A stretch of 64,000 nucleotides of DNA, taken from Janthinobacterium sp. TND4EL3. GTDB taxonomy: Bacteria > Pseudomonadota > Gammaproteobacteria > Burkholderiales > Burkholderiaceae_D. Numbering within the stretch: the stretch's first letter is position 1; each line of letters opens with the position of its first letter. Where the stretch lies: positions 62,001-126,000 of the forward strand of contig NZ_FTMV01000018.1 of NCBI RefSeq assembly GCF_900156175.1. Reading direction: 5' to 3'. Shown here one piece after another: positions 24,953-33,621 of the stretch. The position numbers were made by a program, and so were the translations under genes. The notes beneath the pieces were generated by a model. That model did not search any database. It saw only the letters and a program-made list of their open reading frames with translations, and was not told the DNA's origin.

Positions 24953-27376
24953 CTAGCGACCATGCCAATACCGCGGCCGGCTGGCCCGATACTGCGTTAT
25001 CTCAATACGCTCCCCAAACGCCATCACCACCGCCCCTTCCACATCCGTACGCAGCCGCGCAATGCCCATGTCGCCATAGCGCGCATACACTTGCGGCTTC
25101 GGATGCTTGTAGCGGTTGCGGTGCCCTACCTGGAAGATCGCCAGGCCGGGATGCACGGCGGTCAGGAATGCCGGTGTGGAAGAAGTGCCGCTGCCGTGGT
25201 GCGGCGCCAGCAGCACGTCGGCCGCCAGCTCGCCCTCGGCCGAGCGCGCGAGCAGCTGCGCTTCCTGCGCCGCTTCGATGTCGCCGGCCAGCAAGATGGC
25301 ATGCTTGCCGGCCGTGATCTTCACGGTGCAGCTGCGGGCGTTCGGCGTCAAGCTGATGTCCGTATGGCTGGCGGGCAGCGGGTGCAGCATGGCGAAATGC
25401 ACGCCTTCCCAGGTCCAGCGTTGACCGGCCACGCAATGCAGATACGGACGCCCGGCTTGCCGCCGGGCCTGGACGGCCGGGTGGCCATCGAACAGCGACG
25501 AGGCCAGCCAGCCCACTTGCACGTTCTCCAGCAGCGAAATGGCGCCGCCCGCGTGATCGAGGTCGCTGTGCGAGATGATCACGCCGTCGAGCTTGCCGAT
25601 GCCGCGCGCCCGCAGATACGGCACGATGACCCGGCTGGCGCCGTCGGCATCGAGGCTGTAGGCCGGTCCCGTGTCGTACAGCAGGCGGTGATCGTGGGTT
25701 TCCACCAGCACGGCCATGCCTTGTCCCACATCAAAGGCCGTGATCCACATCTGGCCCGGCGGCGGGCTGGACGGCAAGGCCGTCAGCAGGGGCAGCCAGC
25801 CCAGCACGCCCGCCCAGCGCTGCGGCCATCCGCGTGGTGCCAGCAGCCATGCCGTGCCGAACAATGCCCAGCAAAAACTCCACATCGGGGGCGCGGGCGC
25901 CGTCCACACGGCGAAGCGGCGCGCGCCGAGCCAGTCCAGCACCTGCGCCAGCATCTGCACGATGGTGTGTGCCAGCAGCAACAGCCAGTCGCACAGGGGC
26001 GCCGGCAGCAGGCTGCCGACTAGCGACAAAGGAGTTACCACAAGGCTGATGACGGGTATGGCCAGCGCATTGGCGACGGGCGACACGAGCGAGACTTGCG
26101 AAAACAACAGCATCGTCAACGGTACCAGCCCCACCGTCACCACATACTGCGTATGCGCACCGAGCGCCATGGCCGCGCGCAAGCGCCGCCAGCGGCTGGC
26201 GTTCTCCGGCAACGCTGCCGCCGTGCGGCCCGCCGTCGCGTACAAAATGGTGGCGACGGCGCCGAACGACAGCCAGAAACCGGGCCACAGCACGGCCCAC
26301 GGATCAAGCAGCACGACCGCGCCCAGCGCCAGGCACAGGATATGGTCCATGCTGGTGATGCGTCCCAGCCACAAGGCCAGCGCCACCACCAGCAGCATGT
26401 ACAAGGTGCGCTGCGCGGGCACGCCGAAGCCGGCCAGCAGCACGTACAGGAACGCCGCCAGCGCGCCGGCCAGCGCCGCCACCTTTTGCGCCGGCAGCAG
26501 CAAGGGCAGTTGCCGGTCCGTAAAGAACGAGCGCCGCCACAGCGCGCCCGCGCCCAGGGCGAACAGCCCCGCAATCATGGTGATGTGCAGGCCGGAAATC
26601 GAAATCAAATGGCTCACGCCCGTGCGGTTGAACACTTGCCAGTCCGACTGGGGGATGGCGCGCTGGTCGCCCACCACCAGCGCCACGATCACGCCCGCAT
26701 ACTGTTTACCTTCCAGGCTGCGCAGTATGCGCGCACGCAGGGCCGCGCGGCTCGCTTCCACCACATTGCCGAAAGCGGGCACGAAGGCGGCCAGGCGCAC
26801 GTTGGGCGTATCGGCGCGCGGCTGCGGCCGCACATAGCCCGTGGCGCGCACGCCCTGCTCCAGCAGCCACGCCTCGTAATCGAAGCCCATGGGATTCGCG
26901 TTGCCGTGCGGACGCTGCAGGCGCACCGTCAGCCGCCAGCGCTCGCCTGGCTGCACGTCGCCCACCTCGTTCGTCACTTCGTCACGAAACCCCGCGTACC
27001 AGGACAGGGCGATCAGGGGAGGCACCTTTGCCCCAAACGCTTTTTCCACGGCAAAATTGAAGCGCACGCCCTGCTCGAAGCGGTACGGCAGGCTGGCGAT
27101 GGTGCCCGTGACGGTGATGTCCCGCCCCTCGTCGGCTGGCGCCAGCTGCGGCGCAAGCGCGGCCTGGGCCAGCCAGGCGGCCCAATAAAAGCCCAGTCCC
27201 ACGCCGGCGGCAGGCGCAAGCACGCAGCGCCAGCGCGCGTGACGGCGCAACAGCCACGCCACCAGCAGCGCAGCGCCCGCGACCACCCACAGCAGCGCGC
27301 CCGCATGCGGCGGCAGGCTGGCCTGCGTCTGCAGCCAGGCGGCGCCGGCGGCAAAGCCGAGTATCAGGGTACGCAT
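24953..27376 (-). CDS. comEC: DNA internalization channel protein ComEC/Rec2
   Basis: An 807-aa protein that carries transforming single-stranded DNA across the inner membrane. In order: an N-terminal DUF4131 region with membrane helices and a soluble OB-like part, the multi-spanning Competence domain (GVSHLISISGLHITM, PAQRTLYMLLVVALALWLGR), and a C-terminal metallo-beta-lactamase-like domain (FDVGQGMAVLVE, IISHSDLDHAGG, LLAPHHGSGTSSTPAF). The metal-binding histidines and aspartates of the last domain are intact. ATG 27376 fits the usual MRTLILGF-like start. It appears monocistronic. Confidence 0.93.
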   Translation of the reverse strand: MRTLILGFAAGAAWLQTQASLPPHAGALLWVVAGAALLVAWLLRRHARWRCVLAPAAGVGLGFYWAAWLAQAALAPQLAPADEGRDITVTGTIASLPYRFEQGVRFNFAVEKAFGAKVPPLIALSWYAGFRDEVTNEVGDVQPGERWRLTVRLQRPHGNANPMGFDYEAWLLEQGVRATGYVRPQPRADTPNVRLAAFVPAFGNVVEASRAALRARILRSLEGKQYAGVIVALVVGDQRAIPQSDWQVFNRTGVSHLISISGLHITMIAGLFALGAGALWRRSFFTDRQLPLLLPAQKVAALAGALAAFLYVLLAGFGVPAQRTLYMLLVVALALWLGRITSMDHILCLALGAVVLLDPWAVLWPGFWLSFGAVATILYATAGRTAAALPENASRWRRLRAAMALGAHTQYVVTVGLVPLTMLLFSQVSLVSPVANALAIPVISLVVTPLSLVGSLLPAPLCDWLLLLAHTIVQMLAQVLDWLGARRFAVWTAPAPPMWSFCWALFGTAWLLAPRGWPQRWAGVLGWLPLLTALPSSPPPGQMWITAFDVGQGMAVLVETHDHRLLYDTGPAYSLDADGASRVIVPYLRARGIGKLDGVIISHSDLDHAGGAISLLENVQVGWLASSLFDGHPAVQARRQAGRPYLHCVAGQRWTWEGVHFAMLHPLPASHTDISLTPNARSCTVKITAGKHAILLAGDIEAAQEAQLLARSAEGELAADVLLAPHHGSGTSSTPAFLTAVHPGLAIFQVGHRNRYKHPKPQVYARYGDMGIARLRTDVEGAVVMAFGERIEITQYRASRPRYWHGR

Positions 27377-27704
27377 GGGAGCGTGATGATCGCCTAGTGC
27401 GAAGATAGGTATTACACTATAGAGCCTGGGCGCAAGGCCGGGCTGCTTTCCTGCCCTCCATCTGATCCCGCGCAACAGGCTATCCAGCAGGCTACTTGAA
27501 TGTCAGCGCTCGTCGCGGCATGCAACACCACCACGCATCGCTCTGGCTTGCCCGCGAACGCCGGCCATACACACGCGTCGTGCGAAAACGGGGGCGACAT
27601 TAAAGGTCGGTGGCTGGAATATCCTTCAACTACGCTGCCAGCGTCCAGTTAACCTGCATCAACACTTTAGTTTCCCAACTGGCACCGGGTGGCATCCAGT
27701 CTTA
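27377..27704. other. Intergenic region upstream of comEC
   Basis: 328 bp without a gene I can support. A 62-codon minus-strand frame inside it has no ribosome site or family resemblance. The part nearest 27376 is presumably the comEC promoter region; minus-strand TATAGT and TAATAC hexamers are present near 27415, without a well-spaced -35 box. Confidence 0.4.
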
Positions 27705-27908
27705 TCAGGCGAGAATCTCCGCGCCTACAAGCTTGCCACCCTCATCAAAATCAAAATAAATATCAGGCCCCACATATTCCAGCAAATCGCGCAGACGAAT
27801 TTGTTTTCTTGAAATACCCGCCACTCCGTCCCTAGGATGATCCGGAAGAATTAAATAAGCAACATCGTCATCATCCGCACTTACTTCCAGCGTCATCTTT
27901 CTTGTCAT
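27705..27908 (-). CDS. DUF2283-like small protein
   Basis: A 67-aa acidic protein. It has the DUF2283 (PF10049) pattern: an N-terminal strand with DDDVAYLIL and a C-terminal DIYFDFDEGGKLVGAEIL, close to the family ending vDlDedGrlvGiEil. These small proteins are of unknown function and are often found among toxin-antitoxin and other accessory genes. GGAGG lies about 10 bp before ATG 27908. Confidence 0.6.
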   Translation of the reverse strand: MTRKMTLEVSADDDDVAYLILPDHPRDGVAGISRKQIRLRDLLEYVGPDIYFDFDEGGKLVGAEILA

Positions 27909-27942
27909 ATACTAAAAACCTCCGGCGTTTCCATTATATTTA

Positions 27943-28434
27943 CTACGTCCTCGCACTTACTGAGTTACGGATCAATGGTGGCTGTTCTGCGGCGCCGGCA
28001 GGCGCCTGTTGGCGTGGAGCCGTCTTCAGCGCACCGCTATATTGCATGCCAGGAGCATCGTCTGGGCGTCTGGAAAATCCATTTTTCAGATAGAAGTCCG
28101 CTTTTCCCTTCGCGCAAAAAAGCTGGATGTCTTCTACTCCCAACAAATGGCACCGATCGACAAGCAGCTTCAATAGCTGTTCGCCTAGATTGCGACGCTG
28201 GTATTCAGGGTGCACAATCATTTCTGTAATGAATGCATGCAACTTGCCATCTGAAATTGCACGCGCAAATGCTACCAGCCTATCTTCATCATAGGCCGAC
28301 ACCGAAGCCCACGAAGCACCTAGCGCGTCGGCATAAAAGCCGACATCTCGTTCAATCGGCCCCCAATTCGTTGTGTCGTAGAGGTTCTTGAACGATTCGG
28401 CAGCAGGGGATTCCAAAGAGAAGGTGATGTTCAT
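27943..28434 (-). CDS. GNAT-family N-acetyltransferase
   Basis: A 163-aa GNAT protein. The acetyl-CoA-binding motif A is recognisable as MIVHPEYQRRNLGEQLLKLL (V-x-P-x-x-Q-x-x-x-L-G). The C-terminal strand is FYLKNGFSRRPDD, typical of the family. ATG 28434 gives the usual length. The last 25 residues form a Pro/Ala-rich extension. It lies in a run of short accessory genes with the DUF2283 and barstar genes. The substrate is unknown. Confidence 0.82.
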   Translation of the reverse strand: MNITFSLESPAAESFKNLYDTTNWGPIERDVGFYADALGASWASVSAYDEDRLVAFARAISDGKLHAFITEMIVHPEYQRRNLGEQLLKLLVDRCHLLGVEDIQLFCAKGKADFYLKNGFSRRPDDAPGMQYSGALKTAPRQQAPAGAAEQPPLIRNSVSART

Positions 28435-28730
28435 ATAGCAAAGTCCCATGAGCCAATAGAAAACCCATTTTGAACGTTCGCTACGCCTAGTGGAAGTTTT
28501 CCGTGTCTTTGATTTGACCGCCACGCGGTAAGCAGGGCAGGATTTCCCTTGAAGGCCCGAAGCAGAATCCCAAGCATACCATGGCATATTTGCCCAGCGT
28601 GTCGAGACACCTGATTGGACGACGCAGCAATTGTGGGCGCCCGTAACGGTGCGCAAGCAGCCAGATATTCTCTCTTCGCTTCGGGCATGCGCACGGCGGC
28701 GACATCGTCGACGCAGCACGCGGCGGTCTA
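28435..28730. other. Gap between GNAT and barstar genes
   Basis: 296 bp with only short frames on either strand, none with a family resemblance or convincing ribosome site. Composition is lower in GC than the flanking core genes. It may contain decayed remnants of an accessory gene, but I cannot name one. Confidence 0.35.
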
Positions 28731-29129
28731 TCACACCACCTGCAGCACCAGCAATTTCTTGGGCTTGCCTGCCGTTAGCGCAACGTCGGCTAGCGTGCCA
28801 GGCAAGTCATGCAAAATATCCAGGGCGATGGCAAAATCCTCCACGGCCTGCATCTGCATGTACCTGGAGTCGCGCCACACGATCACGATATCCTGTTCCT
28901 GCAATCCGTCCAATCCGGACCACAGGGAATCGGCCAGCGCGTCCCAGCCGTGATGTCCATGCAATGGGGGATCAAGCGGAAACGTGGCGCGCATGCCATC
29001 AAAGAACTGGTCCTTGGACGCAATGTGCGAGGGGAAACAGAAGACGCGCTTGCCATCCGTGTGCGCAGCGAGCATGACTTTCTCCGCAGTAAGCTCATCT
29101 ACAGCGAAAAAACCCTTGATGCTCCACAT
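28731..29129 (-). CDS. Barstar-family (barnase inhibitor-like) protein
   Basis: A 132-aa protein resembling the barstar fold (PF01337). Features are an N-terminal region with an acidic patch, then FPLDPPLHGHHGWDALADSLW, where barstar's conserved WDALxDxL helix is clear, and a final KLLVLQVV strand. Barstars bind and block secreted ribonucleases. AGGAGA precedes ATG 29129 by 7 bp. No barnase-like toxin gene is adjacent, so it is an orphan immunity protein or protects against a toxin from other strains (inference). Confidence 0.7.
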   Translation of the reverse strand: MWSIKGFFAVDELTAEKVMLAAHTDGKRVFCFPSHIASKDQFFDGMRATFPLDPPLHGHHGWDALADSLWSGLDGLQEQDIVIVWRDSRYMQMQAVEDFAIALDILHDLPGTLADVALTAGKPKKLLVLQVV

Positions 29130-29240
29130 GTCGACTCTCCTGTCACGACGCTCGCCAGGCGAAAGCACGGCGCTGCTGTTGCAAGCGCTGCCATGCTAGC
29201 ATGCCCGTCTGCGCCCCGGGCGCCCTCTGTTGGAGTTCGC

Positions 29241-29411
29241 ATGAACACGCTTTCCACCGCCGAAATGGACCTGCAGGACTGGCATCGACGTGCGCTGGTC
29301 GCCCATGCGGGCGAACTGTGGGCCGCTCTGCCTGGCACCTGCGATATCGACCGCGCGCACGTGCAAGTGCCTGGGGCGGCCGCCACCGCCCGCCCCCCAT
29401 CGACGGTATAA
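29241..29411 (+). CDS. Small hypothetical protein
   Basis: A 56-codon frame with GGAG five bases before ATG 29241, ending 33 bp before the helicase gene. The peptide (MNTLSTAEMDLQDWHRRAL at its start) has a helical, acidic N-terminus and a Pro/Ala-rich end. No family recognised. It may be a small leader gene of the helicase transcript or a chance frame. Confidence 0.35.
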   Translation: MNTLSTAEMDLQDWHRRALVAHAGELWAALPGTCDIDRAHVQVPGAAATARPPSTV

Positions 29412-29444
29412 TCGGCCTCGCTTATTTCAACACCCAGGCACGAC

Positions 29445-31430
29445 ATGACTTCCTCCGCACTTCCTCCCGACACTTCCACCGACCTTTCCGACAGCACCGA
29501 AGACAATAACGACGCTACCCTGGTCGCGGAACTGGGGGAACTGGCCGAGCATATCCGCCTGGTCAAGATGGAAGGCCGCGTCTTCGTGCGCTTTTCCGGC
29601 GTCGTCAAGGCCGGGCACCTGGTGGTGCCGTATGCGCTGGTGCCAAGCCAGGGCGTGCTGGCGCGGCCGGCCAAGTGGCGCAAGATGGACCGCGAGACCA
29701 AGCTGGCGCTGGTGCGCGAACGGGCCAGCGCGGCCGTCTTCGAGGAGCTGCGCCAGCACGTGGTCGATTTCGTCGCCGATATCGCGGGCCTGAGCGAGGA
29801 CGTGGACACGGACCCGATGGTCTTCCTGCACACGCTGGGCGACATGCAGACGTCGGAGCCGGCCGGCATGGTCTTCGACCGCATCCGCCAGCGCTTCAAC
29901 CACGCCATCGAGCGCCAGCAGGAAGAACAGCACGCGGCGCGCACGCGCCAGAGCATCAACCTGGCCGAGTATCCGGCCTCGTTCGAGATGGCGCGCCGCC
30001 TGCCGCGCCGCTTCATCGCCCTGCTGGGACCGACGAACTCCGGTAAGACGCACCGCGCCATGGAAGCGCTGGTCAAGGCAAAGAGCGGCATCTATCTCGC
30101 GCCATTGCGCCTGCTGGCCCTGGAAAACTATGAACGCCTGCAGGAAGCCGCGCCGCACGGCAAACCGCTGGCCGTGAGCCTGATCACGGGCGAGGAGCGC
30201 CGGGTCGTCGACGGCGCCACGCACGTGGCCAGCACGGTGGAAATGCTGGACACGAAAACCGTCGTCGAGGTGGCCGTCATCGATGAAATCCAGATGCTGG
30301 CCGACCCGGACCGGGGCGCCGCGTGGACGGCGGCCGTCTGCGGCGCACCCGCCCACACCGTCTACCTGGTGGGGGCGCCGGAAGCGCGGCGCGCCATCGA
30401 GGCGCTGGCCGAACGCCTGGACTGCCCGCTGGAGGTGCATGTATTGAAGCGCATGGCACCCCTGTCGATGGAGCCGACGGCCGTGCGCAAGGTGCGCAAC
30501 CTGCGCCGCGGCGACGCCGTCATCGCCTTTTCGCGCCGCGAAGTACTGATGTGGCGCGACATGATCACGGAAACGGGATTATCGGTGGCCACCGTCTACG
30601 GCAACCTGTCGCCCGAAGTGCGGCGCGCGCAGGCGCAGCGCTTCCGCGACGGCACGGCCGACATCGTCGTCGGCACGGATGCGCTGGCGATGGGCCTGAA
30701 CATGCCGATCGCGCGCATCGTCATGACTACCTGCGTCAAATACAATGGCCGCGAAGAGGAAGAGATTTCTGCGGCGCTGGCGCGCCAGATCGCCGGACGA
30801 GCGGGCCGCTACGGCGTGCATGAAGAGGGCCTGGTGGCCGGCTACGACAACGAGACGCATGAAGTGATGCGCGCGCTGCTCAAGGAAAAACTGCACCCGC
30901 TCAACACCAGCGGCTTTGCCGTGGCGCCCTCGCTGGAACACCTGCACCGCATTTCGTCGGTGACGGGCGAGCTGTCGCTCAGTAAACTGCTGCGACGCTT
31001 CATCCACAATATCGACGTGCCGGACGGCTTCTTCTTCCCGCGCATCACGGAAGACCAGAAGGAACGCGCAGTCTGGCTCGACACCCTGCCCCTGTCCGTG
31101 GCCGACAAATTTACCCTGTCGCTGGTGCCGATCTCGAGCAAGGTGCCGTCCCTGCAGACGGCGTGGGAACACTGGGCGAAGAATCTGTCGCAGGGAAAAA
31201 CCAGCACCTTGCGCCAGCACGCGTACGGCGGCGGCACGCAGAACCTGCAGCAGGTCGAAGACACCTGCCGCTACTATTCCGCGTATGCGTGGCTCAGCTA
31301 CCGCCTGCCCGAATTCTTCCCCGATATCGCGGTGGCGCAAAACCTGTCGCGCGACGCCTCGGAACGGGTCGATTCCATCCTGCGCGCGCACAATGCGGCC
31401 TCGCGCGGGCGGTCGAAGAAGTTCAAATAG
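29445..31430 (+). CDS. Suv3-like superfamily-2 RNA helicase
   Basis: A 661-aa helicase resembling the Suv3 family, best known from mitochondrial RNA degradation. Motif I is GPTNSGKTH (about 194-202), motif Ia PLRLLALE, motif II DEIQM (a DExH variant), motif IV region VIAFSRREV and motif V TDALAMGLNMPI. Motif VI is RQIAGRAGRYG, and a Suv3-type C-terminal region follows. An acidic N-terminal extension of about 30 residues precedes. Its bacterial role is unclear; unwinding RNA during degradation is inferred from the family. Confidence 0.88.
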   Translation: MTSSALPPDTSTDLSDSTEDNNDATLVAELGELAEHIRLVKMEGRVFVRFSGVVKAGHLVVPYALVPSQGVLARPAKWRKMDRETKLALVRERASAAVFEELRQHVVDFVADIAGLSEDVDTDPMVFLHTLGDMQTSEPAGMVFDRIRQRFNHAIERQQEEQHAARTRQSINLAEYPASFEMARRLPRRFIALLGPTNSGKTHRAMEALVKAKSGIYLAPLRLLALENYERLQEAAPHGKPLAVSLITGEERRVVDGATHVASTVEMLDTKTVVEVAVIDEIQMLADPDRGAAWTAAVCGAPAHTVYLVGAPEARRAIEALAERLDCPLEVHVLKRMAPLSMEPTAVRKVRNLRRGDAVIAFSRREVLMWRDMITETGLSVATVYGNLSPEVRRAQAQRFRDGTADIVVGTDALAMGLNMPIARIVMTTCVKYNGREEEEISAALARQIAGRAGRYGVHEEGLVAGYDNETHEVMRALLKEKLHPLNTSGFAVAPSLEHLHRISSVTGELSLSKLLRRFIHNIDVPDGFFFPRITEDQKERAVWLDTLPLSVADKFTLSLVPISSKVPSLQTAWEHWAKNLSQGKTSTLRQHAYGGGTQNLQQVEDTCRYYSAYAWLSYRLPEFFPDIAVAQNLSRDASERVDSILRAHNAASRGRSKKFK

Positions 31431-31433
31431 GCG

Positions 31434-31907
31434 TCAGCGCAATTCCCAGAACCACACTTCGGCGCAAGTCCAGTAGCATTCGCTGCCGCACACCTGCACG
31501 CCGATGGATGGCAGCAGGATGTCGATATGCCCGCCCGCACCGCCCAGGTAGCCGGGAATGCGGAAAAAGGCCACCAGGCCCTGGCGCTGGCCGATGCCGG
31601 CGATGGCCGCATCCCGGTTGAATTTTTCGGGCGCGCCAAACATCGAGGGGCTGGCCAGCATGTGCGCCAGCTTGGCCTGTCCCGGCTCGATCAGCGCGCC
31701 CTTGAACGGTCCCTTGCGGATGGCCATGCGGCCTTTGAGCTGGACGCCGGCCTTGATCAGGGCCAGGCTGACGCGGATGGCGCAGGTATTGGCGAAACTG
31801 TCCTTGCCGATCAAGTCTTCCCAGCCAATTTCACCGAACAGGGCGGCCTGGTCGACGGCGGCCACGCTCGAATAATTCTCTCGCAGCTTGATGAATGCAG
31901 GTTTCAC
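31434..31907 (-). CDS. tae4: Tae4-like type VI secretion amidase effector
   Basis: A 157-aa protein with the Tae4 (PF14113) layout: catalytic Cys in FANTCAIRVSLAL, catalytic His in GGAGGHIDIL, and the closing CYWTCAEVWFWEL. Tae4 enzymes cut peptidoglycan peptides (the gamma-D-Glu-mDAP bond) in rival cells after delivery by a T6SS. The start is GTG 31907, one base after the TGA of the immunity gene, with GGGAGG upstream. There is no signal peptide, as expected for a T6SS cargo. No T6SS structural gene is in the window. Confidence 0.82.
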   Translation of the reverse strand: MKPAFIKLRENYSSVAAVDQAALFGEIGWEDLIGKDSFANTCAIRVSLALIKAGVQLKGRMAIRKGPFKGALIEPGQAKLAHMLASPSMFGAPEKFNRDAAIAGIGQRQGLVAFFRIPGYLGGAGGHIDILLPSIGVQVCGSECYWTCAEVWFWELR

Positions 31908-31908
31908 G

Positions 31909-32298
31909 TCAGCCTCCCGTGGGTGATGGAGTGGAACAGGGAAAACGCCGCGCCAGGATGGCGACGACCAGGGCCGATGCGTCGCCCTGGCGGACGCGGG
32001 CCGGCAGCTTTTTCAGTTCAACGATGACTTGCGCATCGATTTCCACCGTTTTCAGGCGGCCCGTGTCGCACCACTGCCGGCCCTGCGCCCCATCGGCCAC
32101 GCCGGCCAGATAGCCTTTCGCATAACGCTGACCGAGCAGGAAAGCGGGATCTGGCGCCTCCCCCGCCGCCGGTAGCTTCTGGTAATACGCGATCAGCTGC
32201 TCGGCGCTCAGGCGTGGGGCCGGCGCGTAGATGCCGCCCTGCGCACGCGCGCTCGGCAGGCACAGGCACAGCGCAACGACGAGCAAGGGTAAATGCAT
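31909..32298 (-). CDS. tai4: Tai4-like amidase immunity protein
   Basis: A 129-aa protein with an N-terminal signal peptide (LLVVALCLCLPSARA), so periplasmic, where it would block the amidase. It matches Tai4 (PF16695) features: YAKGYLAGVADGAQGRQWCD, a middle helix with LKKLPARV, and the conserved final RRFPC with two likely disulfide cysteines. It precedes and is tightly coupled to the effector gene (TGA then GTG within 7 bp), so immunity is made first. Confidence 0.8.
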   Translation of the reverse strand: MHLPLLVVALCLCLPSARAQGGIYAPAPRLSAEQLIAYYQKLPAAGEAPDPAFLLGQRYAKGYLAGVADGAQGRQWCDTGRLKTVEIDAQVIVELKKLPARVRQGDASALVVAILARRFPCSTPSPTGG

Positions 32299-32382
32299 GG
32301 CCAGCCCTGGTCAGCGGGGAACGTCTGGCCGATTATAGGAGGATGGCGCGACCTCGCCCTGAGCGAGGTCAAGCGATATGCA

Positions 32383-33621
32383 TTACGGCTTGGCCGCCGC
32401 GTAGTGCAGCTTGAGCACCAGTCCATTATGGTCATCAGCCATGTAGATATCGCCATCCTGCCCCTGCTTCACGTCGACGGGCGCGCCCCTGCCCTGCTTG
32501 CCCTTGCGCTCCCAGTTGCTGATCAATTCAACGGACTTGCCCAGCGGGGCGCCGGCCTTGTCGGGCAGCAGCGCCACCAGGCGGTGGCCGTTGCTGCGGT
32601 AGCCGTGATAGCCGATGATCAGGCTGTTCCTGTACAGCTCCGGGAAGCGGCTGGCCGTGTAAAACGTCATGCCCAGAGGCGCTGCGTGGCCGGGCAGCAG
32701 GCGCTGCGGCGCCACGTACTTGCCGGCGCACGCCGTCTTCGGGTATTCGGGGCTGGCCACATTGTCGTCGTAGCAGTAGGGCCAGCCGTAGTGCCCGTCG
32801 GCCTTGATCAGGTTCAGCTCTTCATGCGGCAGGTTTTCGTCGCTTTTCAGCTGCGGCATGGCCGCCTGGATGGCGTCGCGCGCATTTTCCGCCTGCCACA
32901 GTTCGCCCGTGGCCGGATGGAAGGCCAGCGCCATCGAATTGCGCAAGCCGCGCGCATGCGTGCGCCAGCCCGTCACGGTGCCGGCCGGCCAGGCCATCTT
33001 GTATTCGCGGATGGCGCCCAGCGCTTCCGGACCTTCCGCCGAAGCACAGGCCTTGGCCGGATCGGGCGCCTTGCCATCGTTCTCGCAATGGTCGGTGCTC
33101 GAACCCACGTTCACATACAGGTCGCCCGTAGGGCCGAAGCGCATGTTCGTCAGCAGGTGCAAGCCCAGGCCCGGCAGGCGCGGCGTCCTGGCCGTGCCGC
33201 CGATGATGTCGGTGGTGGCGCGGGCCGGGTCGCGCAGGTCGAAGCGGAAGATGCGTCCCACCTCGCCCACGTAGACCATGCCGTCCGGTCCCTGCACGAT
33301 GCCGTTCGGGCGGTCGAGCTTGTCGAGCAGCAGCTTGCGCTCGTAACCGGCACCGGCCGCCTTGCGCTGCAACAGCCACAATTTACCCTGCTTCGGCGCC
33401 CATCCCGTCATGTCCGTGACGAGAATGTCGCCATTCGTCAGCGGCAGCACGCCACGGGGGAATTTCAGGCCGTCGGCCAGCACGGCCACGCAAAAACCGG
33501 CCGGCGTGGTGACGTCGAGGCGCGGCATGCCGTCGCACTGGGCATTGACGGCCGCCATGGCGGGAGTGGCGGCGCTGGCCAGGCAGGCGGCCAGGGCGCA
33601 GATGATCATCTTCTCGTTCAT
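32383..33621 (-). CDS. Periplasmic PQQ-type sugar dehydrogenase (GSDH/sorbosone family)
   Basis: A 412-aa beta-propeller protein with a cleavable signal (ALAACLASAATPAMAA). Family motifs include LKFPRGVLPL, RPNGIVQGPDG, NMRFGPTGDLYVNVG, HARGLRNSMALAFHP, NLIKADGHYGWPYC and the final DDHNGLVLKL. These resemble sorbosone/glucose dehydrogenases that use PQQ. Substrate and cofactor loading are unverified. Its start overlaps the tatD stop (TAATG), so the two are coupled. Confidence 0.83.
   Translation of the reverse strand: MNEKMIICALAACLASAATPAMAAVNAQCDGMPRLDVTTPAGFCVAVLADGLKFPRGVLPLTNGDILVTDMTGWAPKQGKLWLLQRKAAGAGYERKLLLDKLDRPNGIVQGPDGMVYVGEVGRIFRFDLRDPARATTDIIGGTARTPRLPGLGLHLLTNMRFGPTGDLYVNVGSSTDHCENDGKAPDPAKACASAEGPEALGAIREYKMAWPAGTVTGWRTHARGLRNSMALAFHPATGELWQAENARDAIQAAMPQLKSDENLPHEELNLIKADGHYGWPYCYDDNVASPEYPKTACAGKYVAPQRLLPGHAAPLGMTFYTASRFPELYRNSLIIGYHGYRSNGHRLVALLPDKAGAPLGKSVELISNWERKGKQGRGAPVDVKQGQDGDIYMADDHNGLVLKLHYAAAKP

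Noticed and set aside
28435-28734. Upstream extension of the GNAT gene
   Set aside because: The extra ~100 residues are Arg/Ser-rich with no fold resemblance; ATG 28434 gives the standard GNAT length.
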